Source: Shouchella sp047238345
Lineage (GTDB): Bacteria; Bacillota; Bacilli; Bacillales; Bacillaceae_D
Reading direction: 5' to 3'
Assembly (NCBI RefSeq): GCF_047238345.1
Contig: NZ_JBDFMQ010000001.1
Span: 682,001 to 746,000 of the forward strand
DNA: 64,000 nucleotides
Position 1 is the first letter of the stretch. The number at the start of each line of letters is the position of its first letter. The notes below the pieces were generated by a model. It was not told the origin of the DNA, did not search any database, and saw only the letters and a program-made list of their open reading frames with translations. A program made the translations under genes and the position numbers. Shown here one piece after another: positions 16,037 through 24,516 of this stretch.

Positions 16037-17113
16037 ATGCATAATGAGATTATAGAAAGATATCAATTAGATCGTAAAATGATTGAACGTGATGGTATTG
16101 AGTATTTAGTCAGTTGCGGGGATATGATTGATTTTGAGCAAATAGTCATTCTGTTGGAAGCTTTTTTTGAAAGTACAGAGGCAAGGAAACAAATGGCAAC
16201 TTACTGCCGGACTACAACAAACCGAGCAAGTATTAAAGCAGCATTTGAATACACATCGCTGTACAATTTAGATGAGGAACAACATTATTTGTTCGAGATG
16301 TACGAGCTAGATAAAGAATTGAAAGAGCATGTATTCGTTTATAAGCTTGCAAAAGAATCAAAAAAACTTCAAGGTTCTGTACCAATGATTATGGAAAAGG
16401 CACGTATTTTATATGGACAAGTAGACGATGATTCGTTAAAACTAAAGCTTGATTTAATCATACAATATGAGCTATTAATTAGTAACCAAGCTTCAGGCTC
16501 TAAATTTTATGAAAGTATGCTTTTAAAATTACGTCAGTTAAAGCCAAATTACGTGAAGACTGTCTTGCTTACAAGATTAATTCACTATTATTCTCGATCT
16601 CTCTTTATTGAATCGAATGATTGGGAGGAAGCAGAGAAAAATTGTTTGGCAAATATCGTCAATCCACTTGCCCCACCCATATTTAAAGGAAGCGCTCACC
16701 ATATAGCAGGTTACATCGATGCTTTATCACAAAAAGGGGAGCGAGGGGTGAAACATTTATGGAGTGCGGTGGATTATTATCAAATGACAGAAAATTTCGA
16801 TGTTGTAAATAAATTGAAGACAAAGGGGATTCCGTTTTGCTTAAATTTATATCAACAAGATTTCCCGAAAGAATTGTGTTTTGAGGATGTCAATCATGCA
16901 GAACAGGCTCATTATTACATTGTACGGGATGAGCGGAGTAAAGCAGAGCATGTCTTGAAAGAGATACTAGCAAGTGATCAGACCTGCTTTAGAGGGAATT
17001 TATATTGGGCATATTTAAAACGAGATGCCGCACACTTACTTCAGTTGGCATGTGATTACAAGCGAAACGCATTTGAGCTGAATTTAATTAAAACGTTTGC
17101 AAAAAAAATGTAA
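16037..17113 (+). CDS. AimR-like (RRNPP/TPR) peptide-receptor protein without DNA-binding domain
   Basis: A 358-residue, almost entirely helical soluble protein with TPR-like repeats. The stretch ARKQMATYCRTTTNRASIKAAFEYTSLYNLDEEQ and the later LLKLRQLKPNYVKTVLLTRLIHYYSRSLF and FKGSAHHIAGYIDAL blocks resemble AimR, the arbitrium lysis-lysogeny receptor, and its chromosomal relatives. AimR usually has an N-terminal helix-turn-helix of ~60 residues; here the N-terminus shows none. No aimP-like pheromone gene follows: 17114-17241 has only a terminator and the next RBS. AGGGTGG lies 12 bases upstream of ATG. No phage genes are near. Family call moderate; function unknown. Confidence 0.5.
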   Translation: MHNEIIERYQLDRKMIERDGIEYLVSCGDMIDFEQIVILLEAFFESTEARKQMATYCRTTTNRASIKAAFEYTSLYNLDEEQHYLFEMYELDKELKEHVFVYKLAKESKKLQGSVPMIMEKARILYGQVDDDSLKLKLDLIIQYELLISNQASGSKFYESMLLKLRQLKPNYVKTVLLTRLIHYYSRSLFIESNDWEEAEKNCLANIVNPLAPPIFKGSAHHIAGYIDALSQKGERGVKHLWSAVDYYQMTENFDVVNKLKTKGIPFCLNLYQQDFPKELCFEDVNHAEQAHYYIVRDERSKAEHVLKEILASDQTCFRGNLYWAYLKRDAAHLLQLACDYKRNAFELNLIKTFAKKM

Positions 17114-17125
17114 GTAAGTGTGGTT

Positions 17126-17159
17126 AAGCTTGTCGCATTGTCGAGAAGCTTTTTCTTTT
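17126..17159 (+). terminator. terminator after the AimR-like gene
   Basis: AAGCTTGTCG / CGAGAAGCTT stem (one mismatch) followed by TTTTTCTTTT. Confidence 0.75.
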
Positions 17160-17241
17160 ATTAGAATGGTCTTAAATGATTATAACTATTGAAAAAGGGG
17201 AACGGGTTTCTACAAGAATGAAAAACGAGAGGAGTCATTTC

Positions 17242-17790
17242 ATGAATGTCGCTATTCTTTGCGGAAGTTTGCGTAAACAATCGTATAATCGAAAACTAGT
17301 AAATACCATCAAACATTATGCACCTACTCACTGGACGTTTAACGAAATTCCTATTGGCACGATTCCTTTTTATAACGCAGACATTGAAGAAACTGGTGAC
17401 CCTAAAGAGGTCACAGCGTTAAAAGATGCTATAAGACAAGCGGACGGTGTGTTAATCGTGTCACCAGAATACAATAATGGCATGCCTGCAGCTGTAAAAA
17501 ATGCCTTGGACTGGGCGGCAAGCCCTCCAGATGAGTCCCCCTTACCGAAAAAGCCATTTGCTCTCGCCGGTGCATCGCCGCAAGGAGCAGGGACGGTGCA
17601 AGCTCAAACGCAAATTAGACAGACCCTAGTTGCTATTGATGCACATGTCATGCCTGGACCGAAATTATTAGTCGGTCGCGTTCATACTCGAATTGGAGAA
17701 GATGAAGAGAAGATGACAGATGAATCAACGGTCAAACGAATTAAGAACTATGTAAATGTTTTTGATGACTGGATGAAGACGTTTAACTAA
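17242..17790 (+). CDS. NADPH-dependent FMN reductase / azoreductase-like flavoprotein
   Basis: A 182-residue flavodoxin-fold enzyme. The FMN phosphate loop is LCGSLRKQSYNRK (residues ~5-17) and the second flavin loop is VSPEYNNGMPAAVKNALDWAA. Such enzymes reduce FMN, quinones, azo dyes or chromate with NAD(P)H. AGGAG lies eight bases before ATG 17242; the frame extends upstream to 17176 but without an RBS. It is monocistronic, closed by a strong terminator. Confidence 0.87.
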   Translation: MNVAILCGSLRKQSYNRKLVNTIKHYAPTHWTFNEIPIGTIPFYNADIEETGDPKEVTALKDAIRQADGVLIVSPEYNNGMPAAVKNALDWAASPPDESPLPKKPFALAGASPQGAGTVQAQTQIRQTLVAIDAHVMPGPKLLVGRVHTRIGEDEEKMTDESTVKRIKNYVNVFDDWMKTFN

Positions 17791-17802
17791 TCATTGTGCA
17801 AG

Positions 17803-17836
17803 AAGCCTAACCTTTCTTTTAGAGTTAGGCTTTTTT
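17803..17836 (+). terminator. terminator after the FMN reductase gene
   Basis: AAGCCTAAC / GTTAGGCTT stem followed by six T residues; the right arm covers the end of the convergent thioredoxin gene. Confidence 0.8.
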
Positions 17837-18148
17837 CAATTGTTCAAACTGGTGCTGTAATTCCTCCATTCGAATAAAGCGACTTGCTCGATACCATTCT
17901 CTCCCTTTGAGAAAAATTAAGATGGTAGGAACCGTAAATACTTCATACTGGCTAGGAACATCTTCGGCATCGTCTAAATGAACATAGGCCGTTTCAATAA
18001 ACGGATAATGGGTTAATTGTTCCTCTACTTTTGGCCATAAGGCGTGGCAAACTGAACAATTTTCTTTAGAAAGATAAATGAGCGCAACATGATGTTGGTC
18101 AATAAATTCGTTTAAATTGCTTGTGGTGTGTAGATTATAGATCGACAT
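17825..18148 (-). CDS. thioredoxin-family protein
   Basis: A 107-residue thioredoxin fold with the redox pair CSVC (in SKENCSVCHALWPKVEEQL) and the cis-proline of VFTVPTILIF. The Ser-Val linker differs from thioredoxin's Gly-Pro and resembles the YtpP/YusE/YdbP group of Bacillus. It is cytosolic (no signal peptide). ATG 18148 lies nine bases after AAAAGG; the upstream TTG of the frame is less likely. Confidence 0.83.
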   Translation of the reverse strand: MSIYNLHTTSNLNEFIDQHHVALIYLSKENCSVCHALWPKVEEQLTHYPFIETAYVHLDDAEDVPSQYEVFTVPTILIFLKGREWYRASRFIRMEELQHQFEQLKKA

Positions 18149-18186
18149 GTTCATCATCCTTTTCTTACTGTTTTGCAAATAATTTG

Positions 18187-18200
18187 CATACGTATGTTCG
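18187..18200. promoter_or_regulatory. LexA-box-like sequence
   Basis: CATACGTATGTTCG matches 11 of 14 positions of the Bacillus SOS box CGAACATATGTTCG; the right half GTTCG is perfect, the left is not. It lies between a TTGCAT -35-like and a TGATAA -10-like element ahead of the YdjM-like gene. Confidence 0.35.
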
Positions 18201-18247
18201 TATTTGTGATAAAATGAGTCGTTGTCACATTATTAGAGGAGGGAACG

Positions 18248-18724
18248 ATGACTGGAAAAACACATCTTATTGGCGGCATAGTCGCATGTCAGGCAGCTGA
18301 TATATTCATTCTTAACAACGATGGTTCATTTGGTTTTTATGCTGCCGGATTCATTGGTGCTCTTATACCCGATATTTGCCATACTCATTCAAAAATTGGA
18401 CGAAGATTACCGGTATTGTCCAAAATCATCGGATCGGTTTTTGGTCATCGAACGTTTACCCACAGCTTGCTGTTTCTTTTGCTAACAAATCTTTTATTCC
18501 TTTACTTCTTTCCTGAACAAGAAGGGATTCGAGTTGGTTTTTTAACTGGGATGATTTCACATTATGTATTAGATGCCATGACTGTACGGGGCATACGGCT
18601 TTTTTACCCTGCGTCGCTTCGGTTTCGTATTGCTAAGCTAAGAACAGGCGGTAAGGTAGAGGGCGTATTCTTAGTTTGTTTGACGCTATTTATTTGTTGG
18701 TTGTACGTACGCTACCAGATGTAA
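18248..18724 (+). CDS. YdjM/YvsG-family membrane metal-dependent hydrolase (DUF457)
   Basis: A 158-residue inner-membrane protein with the DUF457 marks: N-terminal TGKTHLIGG, PDICHTHSKIGRR, GHRTFTHSLL and ISHYVLDAMTVRGIRLFYP. The His/Asp residues of these motifs form the putative metal site. GAGGAGGGAAC precedes the ATG. E. coli YdjM is LexA-controlled, and a partial LexA-like box lies just upstream here. Enzyme activity is not established for the family. Confidence 0.85.
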   Translation: MTGKTHLIGGIVACQAADIFILNNDGSFGFYAAGFIGALIPDICHTHSKIGRRLPVLSKIIGSVFGHRTFTHSLLFLLLTNLLFLYFFPEQEGIRVGFLTGMISHYVLDAMTVRGIRLFYPASLRFRIAKLRTGGKVEGVFLVCLTLFICWLYVRYQM

Positions 18725-18737
18725 TTAATAAATTATA

Positions 18738-18765
18738 TTGATTATTATTTAATACTTGTTATAAT
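18738..18765 (+). promoter_or_regulatory. promoter of the fetAB-like operon
   Basis: TTGATT (18738-18743) and perfect TATAAT (18760-18765), 16 bases apart, about 85 bases before the start codon. Confidence 0.6.
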
Positions 18766-18799
18766 TAATGGAGTGTCTAAGCATAGATTGCACGAATTT

Positions 18800-18828
18800 G
18801 GAGAAACGTATACGTATACGAATTCTCC
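18800..18828. promoter_or_regulatory. palindromic leader element of the fetAB-like operon
   Basis: CGTATACGTATACG (18807-18820) is a perfect 14-bp palindrome, flanked by GGAGAA and TTCTCC. As RNA it forms a hairpin just upstream of the RBS; as DNA it could be an operator. It lies downstream of the predicted transcription start. Confidence 0.5.
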
Positions 18829-18848
18829 CACGAGAAAGGAAGATGTCA

Positions 18849-19571
18849 ATGGTTGCCGAAAAGGCCATTGAACTTCAAGGTGTTACATATAAAATCGATG
18901 GAACAACGATTTTAAATCGAATTGATGGTTCATTTTATAAAGGAAGAATTACCAGTCTTGTTGGTCCTTCAGGTGCAGGAAAGACATCATTGTTCCGATT
19001 ATGTAATGGCATGAGAACAGCAACTGATGGAACCATTCAGTACAATGGAAAATTGTTATCAAGCTATGTGCCAACGGAGTTACGTAAAAAGGTTGGGATT
19101 GTGTTACAACAAGCGACGATGATCAACGGAACAGTAAGAGAAAATTTAGTCTTACCTCTCACATTGGCAAATGAGCAGTTGAAAGACGACGCCGTCAAAC
19201 AATCGTTAGAGGAAGTCGGGCTTGCTGCTTCAACGATGACGAAACAAGCAAAAGAACTATCAGGCGGTCAAAAGCAAAAATTATCAATTGCTCGAACGTT
19301 GTTAAATCAACCAGACGTTTTGTTATTAGACGAAATTACGTCATCATTAGATCGCGTTTCCGTCCGAGAGATTGAGCATTTAATCGAGCAAATTCATGAA
19401 CGGTATGGAACAACTATTATTTGGATTACACACCAAATTGAGCAAGCGAAACGACTATCCCACGACAGTTGGGTGATGATGGACGGCCAATTAGTTGAGC
19501 ACGGTTCAACGCAAATTCTTGATCATCCTCAAGATCTTCGTGTCATTGAATTTTTGAAGGAGGAACGATAA
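18849..19571 (+). CDS. fetA: FetA-like ABC transporter ATP-binding protein
   Basis: A 240-residue ABC ATPase: Walker A GPSGAGKTSLFRL (residues ~39-51), Q-loop VLQQA, signature LSGGQKQKLSIARTLL, Walker B VLLLDEITSSLD, and H-loop WITHQ. Pairing with a UPF0014 permease identifies it as the FetA/YbbL type, implicated in iron efflux under oxidative stress in E. coli. ATG 18849 lies eight bases after AAAGGA. Its stop overlaps the fetB start by one base (TAATG). Confidence 0.85.
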   Translation: MVAEKAIELQGVTYKIDGTTILNRIDGSFYKGRITSLVGPSGAGKTSLFRLCNGMRTATDGTIQYNGKLLSSYVPTELRKKVGIVLQQATMINGTVRENLVLPLTLANEQLKDDAVKQSLEEVGLAASTMTKQAKELSGGQKQKLSIARTLLNQPDVLLLDEITSSLDRVSVREIEHLIEQIHERYGTTIIWITHQIEQAKRLSHDSWVMMDGQLVEHGSTQILDHPQDLRVIEFLKEER

Positions 19572-20317
19572 TGAGTCTGATCTCACTAGTACTGACGCTC
19601 ATCTTTGTTCTTATCCCTCTTCTATTGTCACAAACGTTAAGGTTAGGGCTGAACCGGGATATTGTAGTCGCAACCATTCGATCAATTGTACAATTACTAG
19701 CTGTTGGGTACGTGTTACAGTTTGTTTTTGATTCGGAGAGCTATTTATATATTGGTTTGATGATCGCATTAATGATTGGTGCGGCAACACAAAACGCGCG
19801 GAAAAAAGGAAAATCGATAAATGGAATTACGTGGAAATTAATTGTTACGTTTCTTTCCGTCCAATTTTTAACGCAAGGGATATTATTAGGCTTATCAATC
19901 ACACCAGCAACGGCACAATATATTATTCCAATAAGTGGAATGGTTATCGGAAATTCGATGGTGCTAGGAATTTTGTTTTTAAATCGATTTACAGCTGAAG
20001 TTGAAGCACGGCATGATGAAGCGGAACTTATTTTGAGTCTAGGTGGAACACCAAAACAAGCGATTCATAAACAATTAATATCATCCATTCAAGCGAGTAC
20101 AATTCCTACGATTGAAAGTCAAAAGACAATCGGACTTGTGCAGTTACCTGGGATGATGAGCGGGCAAATTATTGCGGGAGCGGATCCTGTGCAAGCGGTA
20201 TTGTTTCAGCTACTGATCTTATTTTTATTACTAACAACTGCAATTGTGACGAGCATTATGTTAGGTTTTTTATCGTATCCGACTTTGTTTAACGATCAGA
20301 TGCAACTAAAGCAGTAA
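19571..20317 (+). CDS. fetB: FetB-like ABC transporter permease (UPF0014)
   Basis: A 248-residue membrane protein of the UPF0014/FetB (YbbM) family with about six to seven helices. Recognisable blocks are IRSIVQLLAVGYVL, PISGMVIGNSMVLGILFLNRF, and the coupling region EAELILSLGGTPKQA...IPTIESQKTIGLVQLPGMMSGQIIAGADPVQA. Works with the preceding ATPase; exported metal is inferred from E. coli FetAB. Confidence 0.9.
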   Translation: MSLISLVLTLIFVLIPLLLSQTLRLGLNRDIVVATIRSIVQLLAVGYVLQFVFDSESYLYIGLMIALMIGAATQNARKKGKSINGITWKLIVTFLSVQFLTQGILLGLSITPATAQYIIPISGMVIGNSMVLGILFLNRFTAEVEARHDEAELILSLGGTPKQAIHKQLISSIQASTIPTIESQKTIGLVQLPGMMSGQIIAGADPVQAVLFQLLILFLLLTTAIVTSIMLGFLSYPTLFNDQMQLKQ

Positions 20318-20318
20318 C

Positions 20319-20348
20319 AAAAAAAACATGGGTATCCATGTTTTTTTT
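20319..20348. terminator. bidirectional terminator
   Basis: A8-CATGG / CCATG-T8 hairpin serving fetB and the convergent nitroreductase gene. Confidence 0.8.
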
Positions 20349-20363
20349 GTTCATTGCGTTGTC

Positions 20364-21101
20364 TTAGTCATTTTTACGAAAATGAAATCCTTGTTTTTCT
20401 AAGCTTTGACTTGTTTGAGGGATTCCTTTGTCATGACTGTAATAGCGAGCGACGGTTTCCGTCCACGTTTTTTGGATAGGGCGAGACTGCATATACGTTT
20501 TTATCGCATCTTCGTATTGTTGAATCGCTTCAAGTTGGTCATGTTGATAGGAATCTTTATGATAAAAAGCATGAACTGGCAAACGAGGTTTACGCTCATT
20601 GATTTCGTCAGGATAGCCAATCACAAGACCAACGATTGGAAAAACATATTTCGGAAGATCAAGGACACTCACAACCTCTTCTGAACGTGTACGAATCGCA
20701 CCAATTGGTACAATTCCAAGACCCATTGATTCTGCTGCGGCGATGGCATTTCCCATGGCGATGCCAACGTCGGTTGTCCCAACTAGTAAGGTATCGACAT
20801 TTTCAGCAGCTTCAAAAGATTGCCCATCGGCTTCTAGCGCTTGACTAATGCGATGGAAATCTAAATTAAATGATAGAAAAACAGGTGCTTGATCAATCCA
20901 TGGCTGTCCAATAATCTCAGATAGCTTCTTTTTCTTGTCAACGTCAGTGACCCCAACAATACTAAGTTGTTGCGCATTCCCCCATGTAGGTGCTGCTTGA
21001 GCCGCCTCAATAATGACTTGAAGCTGTTCTTCTTTAATAGGGTCAGGTAAGTAATTGCGGACTGAATAATGGTTTTTTAACGTAGCTATGGTTTCGTTCA
21101 T
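20364..21101 (-). CDS. NfrA-type NADPH-dependent nitro/flavin reductase
   Basis: A 245-residue nitroreductase-fold protein. FMN-binding marks are NHYSVRNYLPDPI (residues ~10-22), EAAQAAPTWGNAQQ, and DVGIAMGNAIAAAESMGLGIVPIGAIR, and the C-terminal KPRLPVHAFYHKDSY is typical of the NfrA1/YcnD group. The family reduces FMN, nitroaromatics and quinones with NADPH. AGGAGGG precedes the ATG. Stands alone. Confidence 0.87.
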   Translation of the reverse strand: MNETIATLKNHYSVRNYLPDPIKEEQLQVIIEAAQAAPTWGNAQQLSIVGVTDVDKKKKLSEIIGQPWIDQAPVFLSFNLDFHRISQALEADGQSFEAAENVDTLLVGTTDVGIAMGNAIAAAESMGLGIVPIGAIRTRSEEVVSVLDLPKYVFPIVGLVIGYPDEINERKPRLPVHAFYHKDSYQHDQLEAIQQYEDAIKTYMQSRPIQKTWTETVARYYSHDKGIPQTSQSLEKQGFHFRKND

Positions 21102-21246
21102 TCTTAATCCCTCCTATAGTTGTTATAACAAAAACAAGCGCATGAAGCATCTGAAACGCTTTGTCCATATTACAACCGTTATAATTTGAATTTTCAGTTA
21201 AGATAAAGCTATACTAGTATCAGTCAAAGGGAAAGGAGGTTGGGAA

Positions 21247-21535
21247 TTGTCGGACGATTGTTGTCAAACAAATAAGAATGAGCAGATAGAAAATGAATGG
21301 GAAATTGTCCACGCACGATTTCGAGAAAAAGAGAAACAATTGACAAGAGCGAGAGATGAACTGAATGCGGAACGAAGACAGTTACCGAAAAAAGAAGTTA
21401 CGAATCTTAGGCTATCTGGATATGACGCCGCTCGGTAGGCAAGAGAAATGGGAGCAGGCACCACCGGCAGTAAAAGTGAAGCAGACTGATACGTATGAGT
21501 GGTGGCGACATCATGATCGTTATAAGAATGAGTAA
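21247..21535 (+). pseudogene. DUF899 (AhpC/thioredoxin-like) gene remnant with internal deletion and frameshift
   Basis: The frame opens at TTG 21247 with AAAGGAGG upstream and encodes the N-terminal part of DUF899 (REKEKQLTRARDELNAERRQLP). From about 21400 the +1 frame carries the family's C-terminal end: LGYLDMTPLGRQEKWEQAP, then YEWWRHHDRY, stopping at TAA 21533-21535. The ~150 residues in between are missing. So a full-length gene of ~230-260 codons lost its centre and its frame. The original frame stops at 21436-21438 after 63 residues. Confidence 0.8.
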
Positions 21536-21564
21536 AAAGCGACAGAGAGTACCTCAGTCGCTTT
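21536..21564 (-). terminator. terminator of the hydrolase lipoprotein gene
   Basis: AAAGCGAC / GTCGCTTT stem, with TTTTTA following on the minus strand; the gene's stop codon lies in the loop. Confidence 0.65.
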
Positions 21565-22840
21565 GATTTAGAATACGAGATGATAAAATTTCAAGAAGTT
21601 CTTCAGATACAGGCTCCTCACTACGAATCGCCGAAAGAGCTTCTTCCTCGATGTCTTCAGATACATGACGCAATACATGACCCATGTCTTCAATAAGAAG
21701 AAGCTCTGTGTCGTTGTTTGCATCATGTAGAAGATGAGCGTCATCGACAGGAATTTGTTGGTCATTCTCCCCATGTATCACAAATGTAGGGAAGGTCACA
21801 TCTTGTATGAGTTCAGCAGGGTCATAAGCCATCCACGATGAAAGAAAAGGTTGAACGGATTGATTAAATAATGATTGGAGTTCAAGACTAACTTCATCAA
21901 CAGTATCGCCATTGGAAAGGTGGTCGATAATGTCAGCGGATTCTTGTAAAAGTTCATCTGTAATCAACGGGTCTTCTTCAATTTGCTCCAGTAAGACATC
22001 ATCAATTGTTCTCCCTGCGCCAGCTAAAGAAAAATAGGCATTTACGTTTTCTTCTAAAGCGGCTGCTAAGCCAACAAGGGCTCCTTCACTATGACCGATC
22101 ACGTAAACAGAGGTGAATGCTTCATTCTGACTGGCATACTTTAACCACGCGACTGCATCCTTGATATAATCATCAAACGTCGTCTCTGCACTATTTGGAG
22201 CTAAGTCAAGGTTATCTCCAATGCCTCGCTTATCATAGCGGATAGTAGCAATGCCGTTCTCATTCAAATACTCTGAAATTAATTTCAAGTTATCATTTCT
22301 CCCTGGAAGAAGATATGAATTGCCGTGCTTATCTGTCGGGCCTGAACCTTGTAAAATGAGCGCAACGGGGTATGCATCTTGTTCTTCTTGGGGAAAATCT
22401 ACTTTTGCTTTCATGACTTCAGAAGAATCTAGTGTTAGAACGGTTAATTCCTCTTCTTCTTGAAAGCGAAGGTGAAAGGGAAGCTGTTGGCCTAGTTGAG
22501 TAAGTTCGCCGCTAATTTCCTCTTCCTCTCGTTCTCCTTCAAATAAAATTGTCTGTCCCTGTAAGGTAGTCTCTAAAGAAAGACGCTGTTCATCTATCTC
22601 AACTGTATCAAAAGGTTCGTCAAAAATGCCTTGCACGGGGATGGATAAAGTTGCTTGATCCTTTTCTACTGAGATCTCAATAGAGAGCGGTTGCATCGGG
22701 ATAATGATTTCTCCTTCCCAATTGCCAGTGAGCGCATAAGGTTTCTCCGTCTGTTCAGGTTCGATTGTTTCCTGCTGGCAAGCGGATAACAAAGATAAAA
22801 AAAGAATCATAGCTGTTGAATAAGAAATCTTCGTGAACAT
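21554..22840 (-). CDS. lipoprotein alpha/beta hydrolase
   Basis: A 428-residue exported protein: lipobox LLSAC (Cys near residue 21), an N-terminal beta domain (~30-140, rich in Glu), then an alpha/beta hydrolase with GSGPTDKHGNS, IRYDKRGIGDN, nucleophile elbow GHSEGALVG, Asp in VIHGENDQQIPV and His in IEDMGHVLRH. Resembles Bacillus lipoproteins of the serine aminopeptidase S33 group. The strongly acidic composition fits an extracellular protein of an alkaliphile (inference). Substrate unknown. Confidence 0.85.
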   Translation of the reverse strand: MFTKISYSTAMILFLSLLSACQQETIEPEQTEKPYALTGNWEGEIIIPMQPLSIEISVEKDQATLSIPVQGIFDEPFDTVEIDEQRLSLETTLQGQTILFEGEREEEEISGELTQLGQQLPFHLRFQEEEELTVLTLDSSEVMKAKVDFPQEEQDAYPVALILQGSGPTDKHGNSYLLPGRNDNLKLISEYLNENGIATIRYDKRGIGDNLDLAPNSAETTFDDYIKDAVAWLKYASQNEAFTSVYVIGHSEGALVGLAAALEENVNAYFSLAGAGRTIDDVLLEQIEEDPLITDELLQESADIIDHLSNGDTVDEVSLELQSLFNQSVQPFLSSWMAYDPAELIQDVTFPTFVIHGENDQQIPVDDAHLLHDANNDTELLLIEDMGHVLRHVSEDIEEEALSAIRSEEPVSEELLEILSSRILNQSD

Positions 22841-23026
22841 ATGTAACCCCCTCTGAAATAAAGGTTAAATTTTTGTAAGGGTGCAAACACCAAAAAAGCA
22901 TAAATAGAAATATAAAGAACGTCAACTCCTCTATACAACATATTCAACAAAGGCTTGCGGAATCCTTGAAATTCAAGGATGAAAACAGAGCATATGAGTT
23001 TATCCATCTATTAACGAGGTGAGTCT

Positions 23027-23629
23027 GTGAGAATTTCTTTTCGAGTGGGTCTGTTAGGTTGGATTGTCCCGCTTCTATACTTTCTTTATGAACCATTTGC
23101 GATACAAGCATCACGAGTCCCTTACTCATATATTGCCCAACCGATGAGTGATTTAGGTGTGACAGCATGTGGAATTGGTACGTACCCTTGGGCAGATTAT
23201 GCGATTTGTTCTCCTCATTCTTCATTAGTAAATGTTCTATTTTTTGTTACGGCTGTATGTTTATTGATAGGGATTATAAGTGTCTATCAACGCTTACCGT
23301 TAGCGTCATTAGGAAAGTTTAGTTTTTTACTATTAGCTCTTTTTGCGATTGGAAATGGGTTTAGTGCCATACCTGCTAATATAAGCTTTGCGTGGCATAC
23401 ATATCCTGTGATGTTCATGTTTTTAGTTGCGCCAGCGTTATTTGTTATAGCAAGTCAAATCAAACAGGGGAAAGTGTTCACGTATAGCATGGCAACTGGC
23501 TTACTATTCATTAAACTAGGTATCATCGTTATGGTTTTTTTCCCAGTTGAAATTGGAGGAATTCTTCAAAGAGCGTTTTATTTAGTGTTTTATTGTTGGG
23601 GGCTAGGGATGATGATGAAACTAAAATAA
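23027..23629 (+). CDS. DUF998 family membrane protein
   Basis: A 200-residue protein with six predicted membrane helices. The DUF998 pattern shows in YSYIAQPMSDLGVTACG...YAICSPHSSLVN (two conserved Cys in the external loop) and WHTYPVMFMFL. GTG 23027 is preceded by GAGGTGAG. The family has no established function. Confidence 0.75.
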   Translation: MRISFRVGLLGWIVPLLYFLYEPFAIQASRVPYSYIAQPMSDLGVTACGIGTYPWADYAICSPHSSLVNVLFFVTAVCLLIGIISVYQRLPLASLGKFSFLLLALFAIGNGFSAIPANISFAWHTYPVMFMFLVAPALFVIASQIKQGKVFTYSMATGLLFIKLGIIVMVFFPVEIGGILQRAFYLVFYCWGLGMMMKLK

Positions 23630-23679
23630 ATGTTTCACCTGAAAGTCTTATCTTCTTAAAACCAATTTTGAGCGATAAA

Positions 23680-23712
23680 AAGAACCAAAAGTTTAAAGGA
23701 CTTTTGGTTCTT
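23680..23712. terminator. bidirectional terminator
   Basis: Perfect 12-bp stem AAGAACCAAAAG / CTTTTGGTTCTT between the DUF998 gene and the convergent TspO-like gene. Confidence 0.75.
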
Positions 23713-23717
23713 GTTGT

Positions 23718-24431
23718 TTATCTTCTCTTGATTAATACGAACAGGACAACGGCAAGTTGAAGGACGATACATATGGCGGTCACAATTAAAATGCCTGTCA
23801 TGCTGTTTTCTGCAAAGATAGCAGCATATGCCCATACAAAGACTAATGGATAGAAGATGTCACGATACGCAAGCGCAATGATGACTGCTAAAAGCGTACC
23901 TACAAGGAGCATAATAATGGTCCATGGCACTTCTCCTAAACCAAGGAACGTCGTAACATCACGCTGAACGAGCCATGCAAAAATGTTAACAATGGTAGCA
24001 ACGGATACCCAACCAAGGTAGATGGAGAATGGGATACGATCAAACCAACGAAAGTCGAGTCGATTTATTTTAAAGTAAATCACGATCAAGGTTAACAATA
24101 GGCCTACAATAATGATGACTGATAAAAGCAACCATTCTTGTGTAAAGGCGATAATCCACATGCCGTTTAATAAAAAGTTTGCAGGTAGCCAGTACCCAAC
24201 GCGTGTATAAATGTCGGCATTCCAACGATTTACGAAAAAAATACGAAGAATCCAAATGAACAACAACAGGTAAATTAATCCCCAAATAGAGAATGCAAAT
24301 CCTGCTGGCTGTATAAGTGCTTGTTCCTGGTTGGCAACGGAACCAACGTTTGTTGTCGATAAGTAGTTCACGACTATCATAAAAGCAAAGAAAACTAAAT
24401 AGATCACGCCTAAACGTGTTGTTTGCTTCAT
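23718..24431 (-). CDS. TspO/MBR-related tryptophan-rich membrane protein
   Basis: A 237-residue protein with about seven hydrophobic helices. It shows the distant TspO/MBR pattern: QPAGFAFSIWGLIYLLL, WLPANFLLNGMWIIAF, RIPFSIYLGWVSVATIVN and WAYAAIFAEN. This is the longer bacterial branch called tryptophan-rich sensory protein. Role unknown; tetrapyrrole binding is known only for the classical branch. The upstream 24432-24674 has no gene but two short palindromes (24485-24498 and 24517-24539). Confidence 0.75.
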   Translation of the reverse strand: MKQTTRLGVIYLVFFAFMIVVNYLSTTNVGSVANQEQALIQPAGFAFSIWGLIYLLLFIWILRIFFVNRWNADIYTRVGYWLPANFLLNGMWIIAFTQEWLLLSVIIIVGLLLTLIVIYFKINRLDFRWFDRIPFSIYLGWVSVATIVNIFAWLVQRDVTTFLGLGEVPWTIIMLLVGTLLAVIIALAYRDIFYPLVFVWAYAAIFAENSMTGILIVTAICIVLQLAVVLFVLIKRR

Positions 24432-24516
24432 AGTAAATCCTCCTTGTTTTTTGTTTCTACTCGCTTATATTCACGCTTTTATTTCGACATAAACGTCGGA
24501 TTTTAAAAGAATGTTA

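Noticed and set aside
17114..17241. aimP-like pheromone gene after the AimR-like gene
   Set aside because: Only a terminator and the RBS of the FMN reductase gene fit in the space; no signal-peptide ORF.
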